A DNA stretch of 64,000 bases from Bacillus sp. OxB-1 (GCF_000829195.1 NZ_AP013294.1:1375001-1439000), one strand, 5' to 3'; counted from the first letter of the stretch, positions 1-9,145 are shown. Program-made: numbers and translations. Notes: a model not told the origin generated them from the letters alone.

Positions 1-5
1 TGGAC

Positions 6-1745
6 ATGAGGACGGTATTTTCATATGCCAAACCATATAAATGGCTCATTGCCATTGCGCTGATATTGACGTTGGTGGAGCTTGGGGTGGAACTGGTCCA
101 GCCGTTGCTCATTGCAAAAATCATTGATGAAGGGATCATCGCGGGGGACGCGGCGGTTGTGTGGACGTGGGGAAGCGTCATGCTGGCACTCGCGTTGACC
201 GCCTTCCTCAGCGGGGCTGTCAACTCATTCTTCGCAGCACATGCGGCGCAAAGTTTTGCATTCGATCTACGGCAGGCATTATTCGGCAAGGTGCAGGCAT
301 TCACGATGGCCACCTTTTTACGGTTTCCGGCGTCCGGCCTTATCACCCGGTTGACGAGTGATGTGACGATGGTGCAGAACGTGTTGTTCATGGGGTTGCG
401 CATCATGCTGCGCGCGCCGCTTATGGTCTTCGGCAGCTTGCTCATGGCGTTCATCGTCAATGTGAAACTTGCCTTATTCTTGCTGGCGGGCACACCATTC
501 CTTGCCATCTTCTTATATGTCATGACAAAAAAGGGTGTCGTACTCTTTGCGCGTGTCCAGAAGCGGTTGGACCGGGTGAACCGGGTCATCCAGGAGAACT
601 TGCAAGCGGTCCGGCTCATCAAGGCGTATTTGCGGGGGACTTACGAAGCGGGGCGATTTGATAAAGTCGCGGATTCTCTGCGGGGCGACACCGTCCGTGC
701 GATGCGGATGATGGAACTGATCCTGCCGGTCCTGCTTTTCATCATGAATGCCAGCTTGCTGGCGGTCCTCTGGTTCGGGGCAGTGGAAATCCGGGAAGGG
801 GGCGCACAAGTCGGGGAGCTTGTGGCGATCGTCAACTACGCGATGCGGATTACTGGCGCATTCTCGATGTTTTCATTTCTCATCATCTTGTTCTCCCGTG
901 CGAAAGCCTCTTCGGAGCGGATGGCGGAAGTGCTATTGGCCGACGGAGCCTTGGAAGACCAGCAGGCGGAGAGTTCCAGCTTGTCCGTTTCGGCCGGCGA
1001 TCTACGGTTTCAGAATGTCTCTTTCCACTATCCGGGAAGGGCAGAGGCTGTGCTGAAAGATGTCACATTCCATGTATCAGCCGGGGAAAAGCTTGCGATC
1101 ATGGGTGCGACAGGTTCCGGGAAATCAACCCTGCTCAATCTGATCCCCCGTTTTTTCGAAGTGACGGACGGGGCGATCCAGGTCGGAGGAGTGGATATCC
1201 GGGAGTGGCCATTACATGAGCTGCGGGAAACGATCGGGCTCGTGCCGCAGCAATCTGTCCTGTTCACCGGTTCCATCATGGAGAACTTGGCATGGGGTGA
1301 CAATGAAGCGGAGTCCGATGAATTGGTGGAAGCTGCGAAAAAAGCGCAGATCCACGAGTCCATCGACCATTTTCCGCAGAAGTACGAAACACGGGTCGGG
1401 CAAAAAGGGGTTAATTTATCCGGCGGGCAAAAACAGCGGTTGTCGATTGCCCGGGCTCTTGTGCGGAAACCGTCCATCCTCATTTTGGATGACAGCACGA
1501 GTGCATTGGATGTGAAGACGGAAGCTGCTCTATGGGAAGCATTGCAAGACGAGGAGGCGACGATGCTCGTCGTCACGCAAAAGATCCGGACAGCGCAAGG
1601 GGCGGATCGGATCCTCCTATTGGATGAGGGCCGGGTCGTCGGCTACGGTGCGCATGAGGATCTGTTGGACCGTTCCGCGCTCTATCGGGCAATTGCGCAG
1701 TCCCAAGCGGAAGGGGAGGTGATCGATGATGTCGAGCATACGTAA
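6..1745 (+). CDS. ABC exporter half-transporter, degenerate-site subunit (YfiB/BmrC type)
   Basis: This is a 579-residue type IV ABC exporter half: about six N-terminal membrane helices (residues 10-300) followed by an ATPase domain. Walker A is GATGSGKST (near residue 366) and the signature is canonical LSGGQ. The Walker B region reads ILILDDSTSALD, with Asp where the catalytic Glu should be, and the H-loop has Gln (VTQK) instead of His. Those changes mark the non-catalytic subunit of an asymmetric heterodimer. Its stop overlaps the start of the next ABC gene by 20 bases, so the two are co-translated partners. The substrate cannot be told; multidrug or lipid export is usual for the family. 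Only five bases precede the ATG in the window, so the ribosome site is not fully visible. Confidence 0.93.
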   Translation: MRTVFSYAKPYKWLIAIALILTLVELGVELVQPLLIAKIIDEGIIAGDAAVVWTWGSVMLALALTAFLSGAVNSFFAAHAAQSFAFDLRQALFGKVQAFTMATFLRFPASGLITRLTSDVTMVQNVLFMGLRIMLRAPLMVFGSLLMAFIVNVKLALFLLAGTPFLAIFLYVMTKKGVVLFARVQKRLDRVNRVIQENLQAVRLIKAYLRGTYEAGRFDKVADSLRGDTVRAMRMMELILPVLLFIMNASLLAVLWFGAVEIREGGAQVGELVAIVNYAMRITGAFSMFSFLIILFSRAKASSERMAEVLLADGALEDQQAESSSLSVSAGDLRFQNVSFHYPGRAEAVLKDVTFHVSAGEKLAIMGATGSGKSTLLNLIPRFFEVTDGAIQVGGVDIREWPLHELRETIGLVPQQSVLFTGSIMENLAWGDNEAESDELVEAAKKAQIHESIDHFPQKYETRVGQKGVNLSGGQKQRLSIARALVRKPSILILDDSTSALDVKTEAALWEALQDEEATMLVVTQKIRTAQGADRILLLDEGRVVGYGAHEDLLDRSALYRAIAQSQAEGEVIDDVEHT

Positions 1746-3555
1746 ACCGTTCGGCTATGAACCGATCCTTACGAAAGAAGCGATCCGAGGGGCGAAAAAG
1801 AAGAAGAAGGAGCGGGCGGGTGATTGGAAGTCGGTCCTGTTCCGGCTCTGGAAGCTGGTTGATGAGCAGCGCAGCTTATTACTCCTCGTGCTCGGCCTCG
1901 TTTTTGTAAGTTCGGTCCTCACTTTGCTTGGTCCATTGATGGTCGGGAAGATACTCGATCACCATATCATTCCGATGGACTTTGATGGATTGGCCAGCAA
2001 GCTCGGTTGGCTGATTGCCATTTACCTTGTTCTGTCGCTAGCGCTTTATTTCCAGAACTTCTGGATGGTCGGCATTGCCCAACGGACCGTTTTACGATTA
2101 AGGTCGGGATTGTTCGCACATTTGCAAAAACTGCCGGTCAGTTTTTTCGATAAACGGCAGCATGGTGAGTTGATGAGCCGGGTGACGAATGACATTGAAA
2201 ACGTCAGCCAAACGTTGAACTCCTCATTCATCCAAGTGTTTTCGAGTGTCCTGACATTGACGGGGACGCTTGCGGTCATGTTGTACCTCAGTCCGTTGCT
2301 GACCGTTCTGACGATGATCATCATCCCGATCATGTTCATGGCAGTCCGCTGGATCACGCGCCGGACTGGGCTTCTCTTCAAGGAGCAGCAACGTGCGCTA
2401 GGGGAGTTGAACGGTATGATTGAGGAGACGATTTCCGGTCAGCGGATCGTCAAGGCGTTCTCCCAGGAATCCCGGGTGAAGGACGAGTTTGCGATGAGAA
2501 GCGAGCATCTGCGCCGGGCCGGTTTTTGGGCATCGACGTACTCGGGGTTCATTCCAAAAGTGATGAATATGCTGAACAATGCCGCATTCGCGATTGTGGC
2601 AGGCGTCGGCGGGCTGTTGGCGTTGAAAGGGGATGGCGTCGTGACGATCGGAACCATCGTCATCTTCTCGGAGTTGGCCCGCCAATTCACACGTCCCTTG
2701 AATGATCTGGCCAATCAATTCAATACGGTGCTGTCCGCCATTGCAGGTGCAGAACGGGTCTTCGCCATCATGGAGGAGCCGGTGGAGCAAGACAGTGCAA
2801 CGGATGATGCGGATCGACCGCTCAAGGGAGACGTGGCATTCCAAGACGTGTCATTCGGATATGCGGTGGAGACGGATGGCTATACGGTCGACGAGATTTC
2901 ATTCCACGTCAATCCAGGTGAGGCAGCGGCATTGGTGGGGGCAACGGGCGCGGGGAAAACGACGATCATGCAATTGCTGGCCCGTTTTTATGATGCAAAT
3001 GAAGGGCAGATCTTGATCGACGGAATTCCGATCTCCGAATTGCCAAGGCGAACGCTCCGAAGCCAGATAGCGTTTGTCCTCCAAGATCCATTTCTCTTCG
3101 AAGCGACCGTCCGGGAGAATATCCGGTACGGCAAATTGGATGCGACCGACGGGGAAGTGATCGAAGCTGCGAAACGAGCCAATGCCCATTCATTCATCAT
3201 GAAGCTGGAACAAGGATATGATACCGTCCTGTCCGCGGACGGGGGGGAGATATCACAAGGCCAGAAGCAACTACTGTCCATTGCTCGGGCACTCGTCGCC
3301 GATCCCGTCATTCTGCTATTGGATGAAGCGACAAGCAGCATTGACACGGTGACGGAACTGGCGATCCAGGAAGCGCTCGAACGACTGATGGAAGGCAGGA
3401 CGAGCTTCGTCATCGCCCATCGATTGAACACCGTGCGGAAAGCGGATAAGGTGTTCGTCATGGAGCAAGGACGATTGATCGAATCTGGCACCCAGGAGGA
3501 ATTGATGGAACGCAAAGGCGCTTACTATCAGTTAGTGAAAGGTTCGGAAGTCTGA
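1726..3555 (+). CDS. ABC exporter half-transporter, catalytic subunit (YfiC/BmrD type)
   Basis: This 609-residue protein is the second half of the exporter. It has a basic cytosolic N-terminus (lysine run near residues 24-29), six predicted membrane helices and an ATPase domain with Walker A GATGAGKTT, Walker B ILLLDEAT with the catalytic Glu, and H-loop IAHR. The signature is ISQGQ, not LSGGQ. With its partner, this gives one competent ATP site (this Walker A/B plus the partner's LSGGQ) and one degenerate site, as known for BmrCD-type heterodimers. A strong ribosome site (GGGGAGGTGATCG) precedes the ATG inside the end of the upstream gene; ATG 1729 is an alternative start. A terminator follows directly. 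Confidence 0.93.
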   Translation: MMSSIRKPFGYEPILTKEAIRGAKKKKKERAGDWKSVLFRLWKLVDEQRSLLLLVLGLVFVSSVLTLLGPLMVGKILDHHIIPMDFDGLASKLGWLIAIYLVLSLALYFQNFWMVGIAQRTVLRLRSGLFAHLQKLPVSFFDKRQHGELMSRVTNDIENVSQTLNSSFIQVFSSVLTLTGTLAVMLYLSPLLTVLTMIIIPIMFMAVRWITRRTGLLFKEQQRALGELNGMIEETISGQRIVKAFSQESRVKDEFAMRSEHLRRAGFWASTYSGFIPKVMNMLNNAAFAIVAGVGGLLALKGDGVVTIGTIVIFSELARQFTRPLNDLANQFNTVLSAIAGAERVFAIMEEPVEQDSATDDADRPLKGDVAFQDVSFGYAVETDGYTVDEISFHVNPGEAAALVGATGAGKTTIMQLLARFYDANEGQILIDGIPISELPRRTLRSQIAFVLQDPFLFEATVRENIRYGKLDATDGEVIEAAKRANAHSFIMKLEQGYDTVLSADGGEISQGQKQLLSIARALVADPVILLLDEATSSIDTVTELAIQEALERLMEGRTSFVIAHRLNTVRKADKVFVMEQGRLIESGTQEELMERKGAYYQLVKGSEV

Positions 3556-3562
3556 AGGCATG

Positions 3563-3601
3563 AAAAAAGGCTATGGGGAGGGGGATCCTCATAGCCTTTT
3601 T
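3563..3601. terminator. Bidirectional rho-independent terminator
   Basis: An inverted repeat AAAAAGGCTATGGGGA / TCCTCATAGCCTTTTT (one mismatch) has A and T runs on its outer ends. It lies between the convergent ABC exporter operon (+) and the YusW-like gene (-), so it can serve both strands. Confidence 0.85.
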
Positions 3602-3602
3602 G

Positions 3603-4073
3603 TTATTTCACGTCTTCGATATTCAAATTGGTCCCGTCATCGAAATTGATTTCCAAGTCGAACTTGGAGTAGGTGTCTAATTCGTAATAAGTTAAAATGC
3701 GTTCCTTGTACTCTTCTTTTGTCATATTGTTGCGAAGAAGAAGGGCTTTGAAGAGCTTATCGAGCTCATCCATTGCTTCCTTGCCTGTTGCGTTCACACC
3801 GGTCAACGTGTTTTTGTATTCGACATCGAGCTCTTTATCGACTTCGTAATCCGCTTCAATGGCGTCTTGGCCATCGACTTCGATGTCCAGATCGAAATGG
3901 GTGAAACCATACCCATCCCCGGTTTCCATCGTGCCTCCTTCTTTTTCACGCTCATGAATGATATCTGCGTCTTCCCGCTGTGCCTTATCCGCATTTTCCC
4001 CGAAGTTTCCGCATCCGGTCATGACGAAGACAGCTGCCAATAAAAGTAAACTTGCTATCATAAATTTACGCAC
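3603..4073 (-). CDS. YusW-like lipoprotein
   Basis: This is a 156-residue predicted lipoprotein. The signal peptide ends in a lipobox VMTGC at residues 17-21, followed by an acidic, Asp/Glu-rich linker. The C-terminal part carries LTGVNATGKEAMDELDKLF and YELDTYSKFDLEINFDDGT, which resemble B. subtilis YusW (an uncharacterised Bacillaceae lipoprotein family). The start is GTG (4071-4073) behind GGAAAGG. It is monocistronic, convergent with the ABC exporter and sharing its terminator. The function is unknown; an envelope location is inferred from the lipobox. Confidence 0.8.
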   Translation of the reverse strand: MRKFMIASLLLLAAVFVMTGCGNFGENADKAQREDADIIHEREKEGGTMETGDGYGFTHFDLDIEVDGQDAIEADYEVDKELDVEYKNTLTGVNATGKEAMDELDKLFKALLLRNNMTKEEYKERILTYYELDTYSKFDLEINFDDGTNLNIEDVK

Positions 4074-4154
4074 ACTTACACGACCTTTCCAATTTTCATC
4101 TATATATAACTTTACCTCTCGACGGAAAATTTAAACAGAAAGCGGATAAATGAA

Positions 4155-4180
4155 AACACCGGCTATCGGGAGCCGGTGTT
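4155..4180 (-). terminator. Terminator of the DUF2804 gene
   Basis: The hairpin ACACCGGC / GCCGGTGT has an 8-base loop. On the minus strand it is followed by TTTTCATTT. It lies just past the stop of the DUF2804 gene. Confidence 0.65.
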
Positions 4181-4206
4181 GAGGGAAAATGGCTATGAGG
4201 TCCGTT

Positions 4207-5226
4207 TCACCATTTGGCGATATGCTCTTCCGTGCAGCCGAGCATTTGCCGGATCGGCAGGATGGAGCCGTCGTATAGTTTAACGCGTCCGTTGAAATAT
4301 CCGACCAACTGATGCACCTCGGTCCGGATGAGGCGGATATTCGTCTGGGCGACGCGTTCGAAAAAAGGGGTGAAAGTCAGTTGGACGCGATCTGTGAACT
4401 TCGTCTGGATTTTCCATGGGCTCATGAAGTTTCCGGGATCATAGGTGAAAATGACGTCTTCGTGGATTTTCGTCATCATACCGTCGATGAACACGGCATT
4501 TTCCGTCAAGCCGGTGCCGTCCGTCCATTTCCCTCCGAAATTCAACCCGATCCGGCGTCCTCCAGACCGTTGGGAAGCCATCGCCCAATTCCACTCAGCC
4601 TCCCGGGGCCAAACGCCGCGTCCATAATCGAGGACGGCAAAGCTGTAGGCCGGATTGAAATCATACCGCCTGTCGCCGATTTTGACAAACCCGCCCGTCG
4701 GTAGAGTATGATGCTTGGCAGTGAATTGAAAGAGGTCCCGGCTTTTCGGAATGACGACGTTCAGCGAATCATCCCCCTCCGGATGGGTGATATGAAGATC
4801 GGCGTGGAGCACTTCATTATCAAAGTCGGGGATGGTGACGGAAAGATGGGTCTCCCCTTGGATGTGAACGAGCTGTATCGACAAGCTGTCCGTCGTCACT
4901 TTTACGCTGTCGAGTACCCCTTCCGGCATTTTCACTTTCCGCCCGATGGGGATGGTGACCATCTTCTCATAAAACCGCTGCGTCTCATAATCCAATATAT
5001 AAACAAAACAGGCAGCCGCATAATCGAGGTGGCTGATCGTCGCGGAAAATAAAAGATCCTCCCCATACACGCACCAGTAGTTCCACTTCTTTTTCCGCAT
5101 GAAATGGCCTTTTAAATTACTCTGGATGAATGGACGCCGGGCATATCCAATCGCTTCGGGATTCAAACGCCCCTTGTCGTCACAAAGCGGAACGGGTGCA
5201 ATAATTTCCCTTTCAGCATGCTGCAT
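4207..5226 (-). CDS. DUF2804 family protein
   Basis: This 339-residue protein matches my recollection of the DUF2804 family: N-terminal PxxLCDDKGRLNPEAIGYARRP, then a strand-rich body with WNYWCVYGEDLLFSATISHLDYA, YDFNPAYSFAVLDYGRGVWP and GRRIGLNFGGKWTDGTGLTENA. The family is widespread in bacteria and has no established function; a lipocalin-like or hydroxyneurosporene-synthase-like beta fold has been suggested for relatives. There is no signal peptide and no membrane segment, so it should be cytosolic. It is transcribed alone, away from the tRNA gene. The ATG at 5224-5226 follows a G-rich ribosome site. Confidence 0.8.
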   Translation of the reverse strand: MQHAEREIIAPVPLCDDKGRLNPEAIGYARRPFIQSNLKGHFMRKKKWNYWCVYGEDLLFSATISHLDYAAACFVYILDYETQRFYEKMVTIPIGRKVKMPEGVLDSVKVTTDSLSIQLVHIQGETHLSVTIPDFDNEVLHADLHITHPEGDDSLNVVIPKSRDLFQFTAKHHTLPTGGFVKIGDRRYDFNPAYSFAVLDYGRGVWPREAEWNWAMASQRSGGRRIGLNFGGKWTDGTGLTENAVFIDGMMTKIHEDVIFTYDPGNFMSPWKIQTKFTDRVQLTFTPFFERVAQTNIRLIRTEVHQLVGYFNGRVKLYDGSILPIRQMLGCTEEHIAKW

Positions 5227-5245
5227 CTAGCCAACCCCCTACCTA

Positions 5246-5273
5246 TTGTCTTTTTGAAATCTTATGCTATAAT
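5246..5273 (+). promoter_or_regulatory. Sigma-A promoter of the tRNA-Ala gene (extended -10)
   Basis: The -35 is TTGTCT (5246-5251), the spacer is 16 bases and the -10 is TATAAT (5268-5273), preceded by TGC to make an extended -10. The tRNA begins 20 bases downstream. Confidence 0.75.
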
Positions 5274-5292
5274 TGCATTATACCAAATGTAC

Positions 5293-5365
5293 GGGGCATT
5301 AGCTCAGCTGGGAGAGTGTCACGCTGGCAGTGTGAAGGTCACCGGTTCGAACCCGGTATGCTCCA
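5293..5365 (+). tRNA. tRNA-Ala (anticodon GGC)
   Basis: A full cloverleaf can be folded: acceptor GGGGCAT / ATGCTCC, D arm GCTC...GAGT, anticodon stem TCACG / TGTGA with loop CTGGCAG (anticodon GGC), and T arm ACCGG-TTCGAAC-CCGGT. The G3:U70 wobble pair, the main alanine identity element, is present. The discriminator is A and the 3' CCA is not encoded (TCT follows), so it must be added by the nucleotidyltransferase. The gene stands alone between its own promoter and terminator. Confidence 0.97.
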
Positions 5366-5369
5366 TCTT

Positions 5370-5407
5370 AAAAAACCCTTTCAAATTAACGTTTGAAAGG
5401 GTTTTTT
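5370..5407 (+). terminator. Terminator of the tRNA-Ala gene
   Basis: AAAAAACCCTTTCAAA and TTTGAAAGGGTTTTTT form a perfect 16-bp stem with a 6-base loop and a T run, five bases after the tRNA. Confidence 0.93.
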
Positions 5408-5569
5408 ATACATACTAACAGGGATACATGCTGTGTTAAAGCAGAGCGGGCAAAAACCGTTTTTGTTTTTAAGAAATCGTTTGAAGTCCATGTAATGCAG
5501 ATTGATTGCATCATAAAGGCGGTCAAGGGGCATTCCCTTCATCAAAGGAAGGGCTTTTTCGCTAAAGAC

Positions 5570-5599
5570 AAGGAAAGTCCAATTATCGGACTTCCCCTT
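5570..5599 (-). terminator. Terminator of the EAL-HDOD gene
   Basis: The stem is AAGGAAAGTCC / GGACTTCCCCTT around a 7-base loop, just beyond the stop of the minus-strand EAL-HDOD gene. The T run on the minus strand is short. Confidence 0.55.
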
Positions 5600-5607
5600 A
5601 TCTGTTA

Positions 5608-6825
5608 TCACAAAGAAGCTGTCCACTTCAACGCCCCATGATAGTACTGAAACACTTTCTCATCGGAGATCCCGAATAGGGCACAGCCGCTTTTCATCGT
5701 TTCCCAATCCCCTTTTTCAACCGAAATAGACAGTTCAAGTGCATCCCGCAGCGCATTCGAAGTACCTCTGAGTGCGTCGGAGATATCTTCTTGCAGCGGC
5801 AAAATATGTAATACTTCATCCATTTCCTTCCCCAATAACGCATCCATCAGGGAAAACATGCCAGTGATAAAAAATGCGGATGCTTGGGGTATTTTCCTCT
5901 GGATAGCAATCTGTTCGCACATTCTTGCCCTGATTAGGCTCATCCGAATAATTTCATTAAACCGATCATTATCCGCAATAACGCTTTCCCTCATGGAAAG
6001 TACATAAATCCATTTCCGAAGCTCATCCAGTCCAAGTAGAACAATAGCCTGACGGATGGAGTTTATCTTCTTTTTTTGTCGATACCCCGCCGTGTTAATA
6101 AGTTTAAGCAGCTTATAAGACAAAGATAAATCCTGTTCAATGATTTTTGTGATGTCATCTATATTTGGTTCGCTTTGAGATAAATGATTAATAATTCTAG
6201 GATAGATATGGAATGACTCGGGAATTTTCCGTGCGGAGACGATGACCGGCTTTGAGAAAAAGAAACCTTGAAAATAGGTGTAACCACTTTCAACGGCTTC
6301 ATTGAAATCCTTTATAGTTTCGATTTTTTCGGCAAGCATTTTTTTCTTATGCTTTTGGACAAGCAGCTCTGTTTTCTTTCTTGCTTCTTCAGAAGTTCCC
6401 TGAAAATCAATTTTAATGAAATCCGCTTGCTCAATTAACGCATAAGTATAAGGATTAGCTGTATTTATAACAAAATCGTCCAATGCGATTTGATAACCCG
6501 ATTGTTTAAGGTCTATGCATATATCCACTAATTCTTTCGTTATCTCAATAGATTCCAGAATTTCAACCACAATTTGAGACGGCCGAAAGAAAGTGGGAGT
6601 CCTAAGACGAAGCAGCTTTTCCGTGAAATTGATAAAACAAGGTTTGCCATTGGAAAGTTCTGCAATCCCAATATTCAGGTAGCTGTTTATCAAAATGTCT
6701 GCCGTCGCTTGGTCACCATTAATTTCGGGATAAAAATTGATATGACTGTTGCGGTATAGCAGTTCGTATGCAAAAACTTCTTGGTTTCTAGTGAAAATGG
6801 GTTGTCTTCCGACAAAAACCTCCAT
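5608..6825 (-). CDS. EAL-HDOD domain signalling protein (YuxH-like)
   Basis: This 405-residue cytosolic protein has an N-terminal EAL-like domain (about 1-200) and a C-terminal HDOD domain (about 205-390). The EAL signature is changed (FAYELLYR) and the DDFG-like motif reads DDFVINT, so c-di-GMP hydrolysis is doubtful; a binding or scaffold role is more likely. This architecture is that of B. subtilis YuxH and Vibrio CdgJ. Its DNA is clearly more AT-rich than most neighbours (many TTT, AAA and ATA codons), and it sits next to a tRNA gene and an insertion sequence, so horizontal acquisition is plausible. The ATG at 6823-6825 follows AGAAGGTGTC. It is monocistronic. Confidence 0.88.
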   Translation of the reverse strand: MEVFVGRQPIFTRNQEVFAYELLYRNSHINFYPEINGDQATADILINSYLNIGIAELSNGKPCFINFTEKLLRLRTPTFFRPSQIVVEILESIEITKELVDICIDLKQSGYQIALDDFVINTANPYTYALIEQADFIKIDFQGTSEEARKKTELLVQKHKKKMLAEKIETIKDFNEAVESGYTYFQGFFFSKPVIVSARKIPESFHIYPRIINHLSQSEPNIDDITKIIEQDLSLSYKLLKLINTAGYRQKKKINSIRQAIVLLGLDELRKWIYVLSMRESVIADNDRFNEIIRMSLIRARMCEQIAIQRKIPQASAFFITGMFSLMDALLGKEMDEVLHILPLQEDISDALRGTSNALRDALELSISVEKGDWETMKSGCALFGISDEKVFQYYHGALKWTASL

Positions 6826-7075
6826 AATGACACCTTCTTTATGAAATATAAGCTAGTTTTCAAATAAGTTTTAGTTAATCCTGTGCTTGGGATGATGCAT
6901 CCTAAGAGATTGTTCAAGTAATACAATTTACATATCAAGTATTTCGACACTATTTGCCTATACCCTTTTTTATTTAATCGGTGGATTGAATTCTCGAGTA
7001 GCTTTTGGAGACAAGACAGGCGAAGGAATGCTCTTTCCCTTTTCTTCATAAGATTGGGGAGGGGGGTGAGGTATA

Positions 7076-7561
7076 ATGTATAATCGACAAGCGGCAGTGG
7101 ACTATGCCAATCGCTGGTGGGATGGCCGCAACCCGGCTTATCCCGCGTTCGACGTAGATTGCACAAATTATATTTCCCAATGCTTGCTCGCCGGCGGGGC
7201 GCCGATGCACGGCTATCCGAACCGGGAACGCGGCTGGTGGATCCAGGGAGGCACTTGGAGTTTCAGTTGGTCGGTGGCCCATTCGCTGCGCTGGTATTTG
7301 GCGGGGACGAAAAAAGGCTTGACGGCAAGGCAAGTATCGTCCGCTGAAGAACTCGACTTGGGCGATGTCATAGCTTATGATTTCCAAGGGGACGGCCGGT
7401 TCGACCATTCCACGATAGTCACAGCGAAAGACGGGGCCACTCCGCTCGTCAACGCGCATACCTATGACGTCCGGCAACGTCATTGGGATTACAAGGACTC
7501 CTACGCCTACTCACCGAATGCGAAATACATCTTCTTTAAAATTAATGACCAATTTTCGTGA
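7076..7561 (+). CDS. Small amidase-domain protein (Amidase_6 type)
   Basis: This 161-residue protein covers essentially only a putative amidase domain related to the C-terminus of longer Bacillus wall-associated proteins. It begins [23 protein letters not shown]. The likely catalytic Cys is in [16 protein letters not shown] and the His in GRFDHSTIV. There is no signal peptide and no membrane helix, so export is not obvious; a spore or intracellular role is possible. A purine-rich ribosome site (GGGGAGGGGGGTGAGG) precedes the ATG. A 199-bp inverted-repeat element that could act as terminator begins four bases after the stop. Confidence 0.85.
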   Translation: MYNRQAAVDYANRWWDGRNPAYPAFDVDCTNYISQCLLAGGAPMHGYPNRERGWWIQGGTWSFSWSVAHSLRWYLAGTKKGLTARQVSSAEELDLGDVIAYDFQGDGRFDHSTIVTAKDGATPLVNAHTYDVRQRHWDYKDSYAYSPNAKYIFFKINDQFS

Positions 7562-7565
7562 AAAA

Positions 7566-7764
7566 GGGGCTGTCCAGAAAGTGGATTCTCCGGTTAAACC
7601 CGCAAAAAGCAAGGGCTCTGGTCGCTTTCCGCGGGCCAGCCGACGAGCCTCCTCCGGCTTACAGCCGTGCGGGGTCTCGTCGGCCGGCTTTCCCGCAGGA
7701 GTCTCCCGGCGCCCTTGCTTTTTGCTGGTATCCAACTCTGTGCCTGGACTTTTCGGACAGCCCC
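7566..7764 (+). repeat. 199-bp inverted-repeat element, copy 1
   Basis: The element is bounded by GGGGCTGTCC / GGACAGCCCC and has an inner perfect 15-bp inverted repeat GCAAAAAGCAAGGGC / GCCCTTGCTTTTTGC. A second copy of exactly the same length lies at 48386-48584 with four substitutions. The core (TTTCCGCGGGC, GACGAGCCTCCTCC, GGGGTCTCGTCGG, CCCGCAGGAGTC) is shared with a divergent relative at 61019-61155. Both 199-bp copies start right after a stop codon and end in CCCCTT, so they can work as long terminator hairpins. Confidence 0.9.
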
Positions 7765-7816
7765 TTCTTACCTCCAGTCAATAGCTTTTTAAGAAATAAT
7801 TTGTTTGGTGGGATAC

Positions 7817-7860
7817 ATTCTCTGTTCGGGAGGGGGTGCACCCCCTCCCGAACAGAGAAT
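7817..7860. repeat. Perfect 44-bp palindrome
   Basis: ATTCTCTGTTCGGGAGGGGGTG is followed without any spacer by its exact reverse complement, centred on GTGCAC at 7838/7839. There is no T run on either side, so it is a poor terminator. It sits at the probable outer edge of the IS110-type element, between it and the 199-bp repeat. Confidence 0.9.
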
Positions 7861-7869
7861 AAGCATGCC

Positions 7870-7906
7870 AAAAAGACCTAACGATTTTTCATTTTTTCGC
7901 AAGGTC
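7870..7906 (-). terminator. Terminator of the IS110-type transposase
   Basis: On the minus strand GACCTTGCGA and TCGTTAGGTC pair imperfectly around an A-rich loop and are followed by TTTTT. It lies 27 bases past the transposase stop. Confidence 0.5.
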
Positions 7907-7932
7907 ATTTATGATATAGTGAATTTAATGGA

Positions 7933-9145
7933 TTATGAGTAGTTGGTCGCTACTTCGTAATCATAGGTTTTTCCGTGTGTGATCAGGTGAAAGGCTAACT
8001 TCAAGAACTTATTCATACACGCGATACACGCAACTTTATGGGGCTTTCCCTGAGGTTGCGTTTTTAATTTGTCATAATACTCCACAAGATGGTTCTTGAT
8101 TTTTTTCCGTAACGTAATCATGGTCTTCACCATAAAAAACAAGATTTTTCGTAAATGACGATTTCCTCGTCGATTGATAATATCTTTCATTTGATGTTTC
8201 CCGGATTGATAGACACGCAAATCAATACCGACATACGCATTTAATTGCTTGTGGGTTTTAAAACGGCGGATGTCCCCTAACTCCCCGATAATTCGAACAG
8301 CTGTTGTTTCGCCTATTCCTGGAAAGGACATTAGTACTTGATATTCCACTTTGGGTGACCATTTGTTTGATGAGCTGCTCTTTCTTTTCCTTTAAATCAC
8401 TAATTCTACGGGCATAGTCGCGTACCTGCTCACATCGAATATCGTTTCTTGAGATGGCTGGATAGGAAAGCCTAGCTGCCTCCAATAGACATTGTCCTTT
8501 TGCTTCCGCTCGCTGTAGTGACAGGTTCTTTTTAGTATTTTGCTTCAAACGATTACGAATGACCGTTCTCGAATGGTCAAGTACTTCTTCGGGATGCGGA
8601 TATAACTGGACAATATTTAAAAAGAGCGCAGAACGTGTGGAGAACAGGGTTCCCAGTTCAGGAAAACTTAGTTGTAATATCGCATGCATTCGATTATGTA
8701 AATGGTTTAGTTCTGCATCCAGCTCGGCATAATAACGTGACCATGCTCGCATTTGTCCATAATAATCATCTTCCACGTAGGTATGAACACGTTCGTTACG
8801 GAAATGTGTCCGGGCTAATCCATGGGCATCCGCTTTATCTGTTTTTTGTCGTCTCATTGTCTTGGTTTCTTCATTTGCTTGAATGGGATTTAGACAGCAG
8901 TAGGCGTACTGATAATCTTGAAGAAATCTTTCTAACCCTTTTGAATAGACGCCTGTTGCTTCGAAGACAATTTCAGGTGTTTGCCCATCCTGTGCTTTCA
9001 GTTCTTGTAAGGTATTGTGGAGCTTTTCAAAAGATGGACGATTATGTAGGATCTCTCCCTCAAATTCACATTGACGATGACGATTGTAAATAACCATCGT
9101 ACTTTTTCCCATACTGACATCAAATGCCACGACATGTTTAATCAT
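7933..9145 (-). pseudogene. IS110-family transposase, frameshifted
   Basis: The minus strand encodes the two IS110 transposase domains in different frames. The first part starts at ATG 9143-9145 (behind AAGGAGAACAG) and has the RuvC-like DEDD domain: AFDVSMGKS, EATGVYSKG and QKTDKADAHGLA. From 8349 another frame carries the Tnp_20 domain with SFPGIGETTAVRIIGELGDI and the serine motif YQSGKHQMKDI. The frames change between about 8350 and 8365 (IKQMVTQ to VEYQVLM). Joined, the product would be about 404 residues, a normal family length, so one indel has broken it. DNA is AT-rich compared with the surroundings. IS110 elements have no obvious terminal inverted repeats, so the exact ends are not visible. 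Confidence 0.85.

Noticed and set aside
1028-1576. 182-codon frame antisense to the first ABC gene
   Set aside because: Shadow of a strongly supported coding sequence. The same reasoning removes the other long antisense frames, for example 8635-9093, 44756-45868 and 55796-56683.
5381-5626. 81-codon minus-strand frame between the tRNA and EAL-HDOD genes
   Set aside because: It starts inside the EAL-HDOD gene end and crosses two terminator hairpins; no family resemblance.
8258-8349. Programmed frameshift in the IS110 transposase
   Set aside because: IS110 transposases are made from one frame, and no slippery heptamer stands at the junction; an inactivating indel is simpler.
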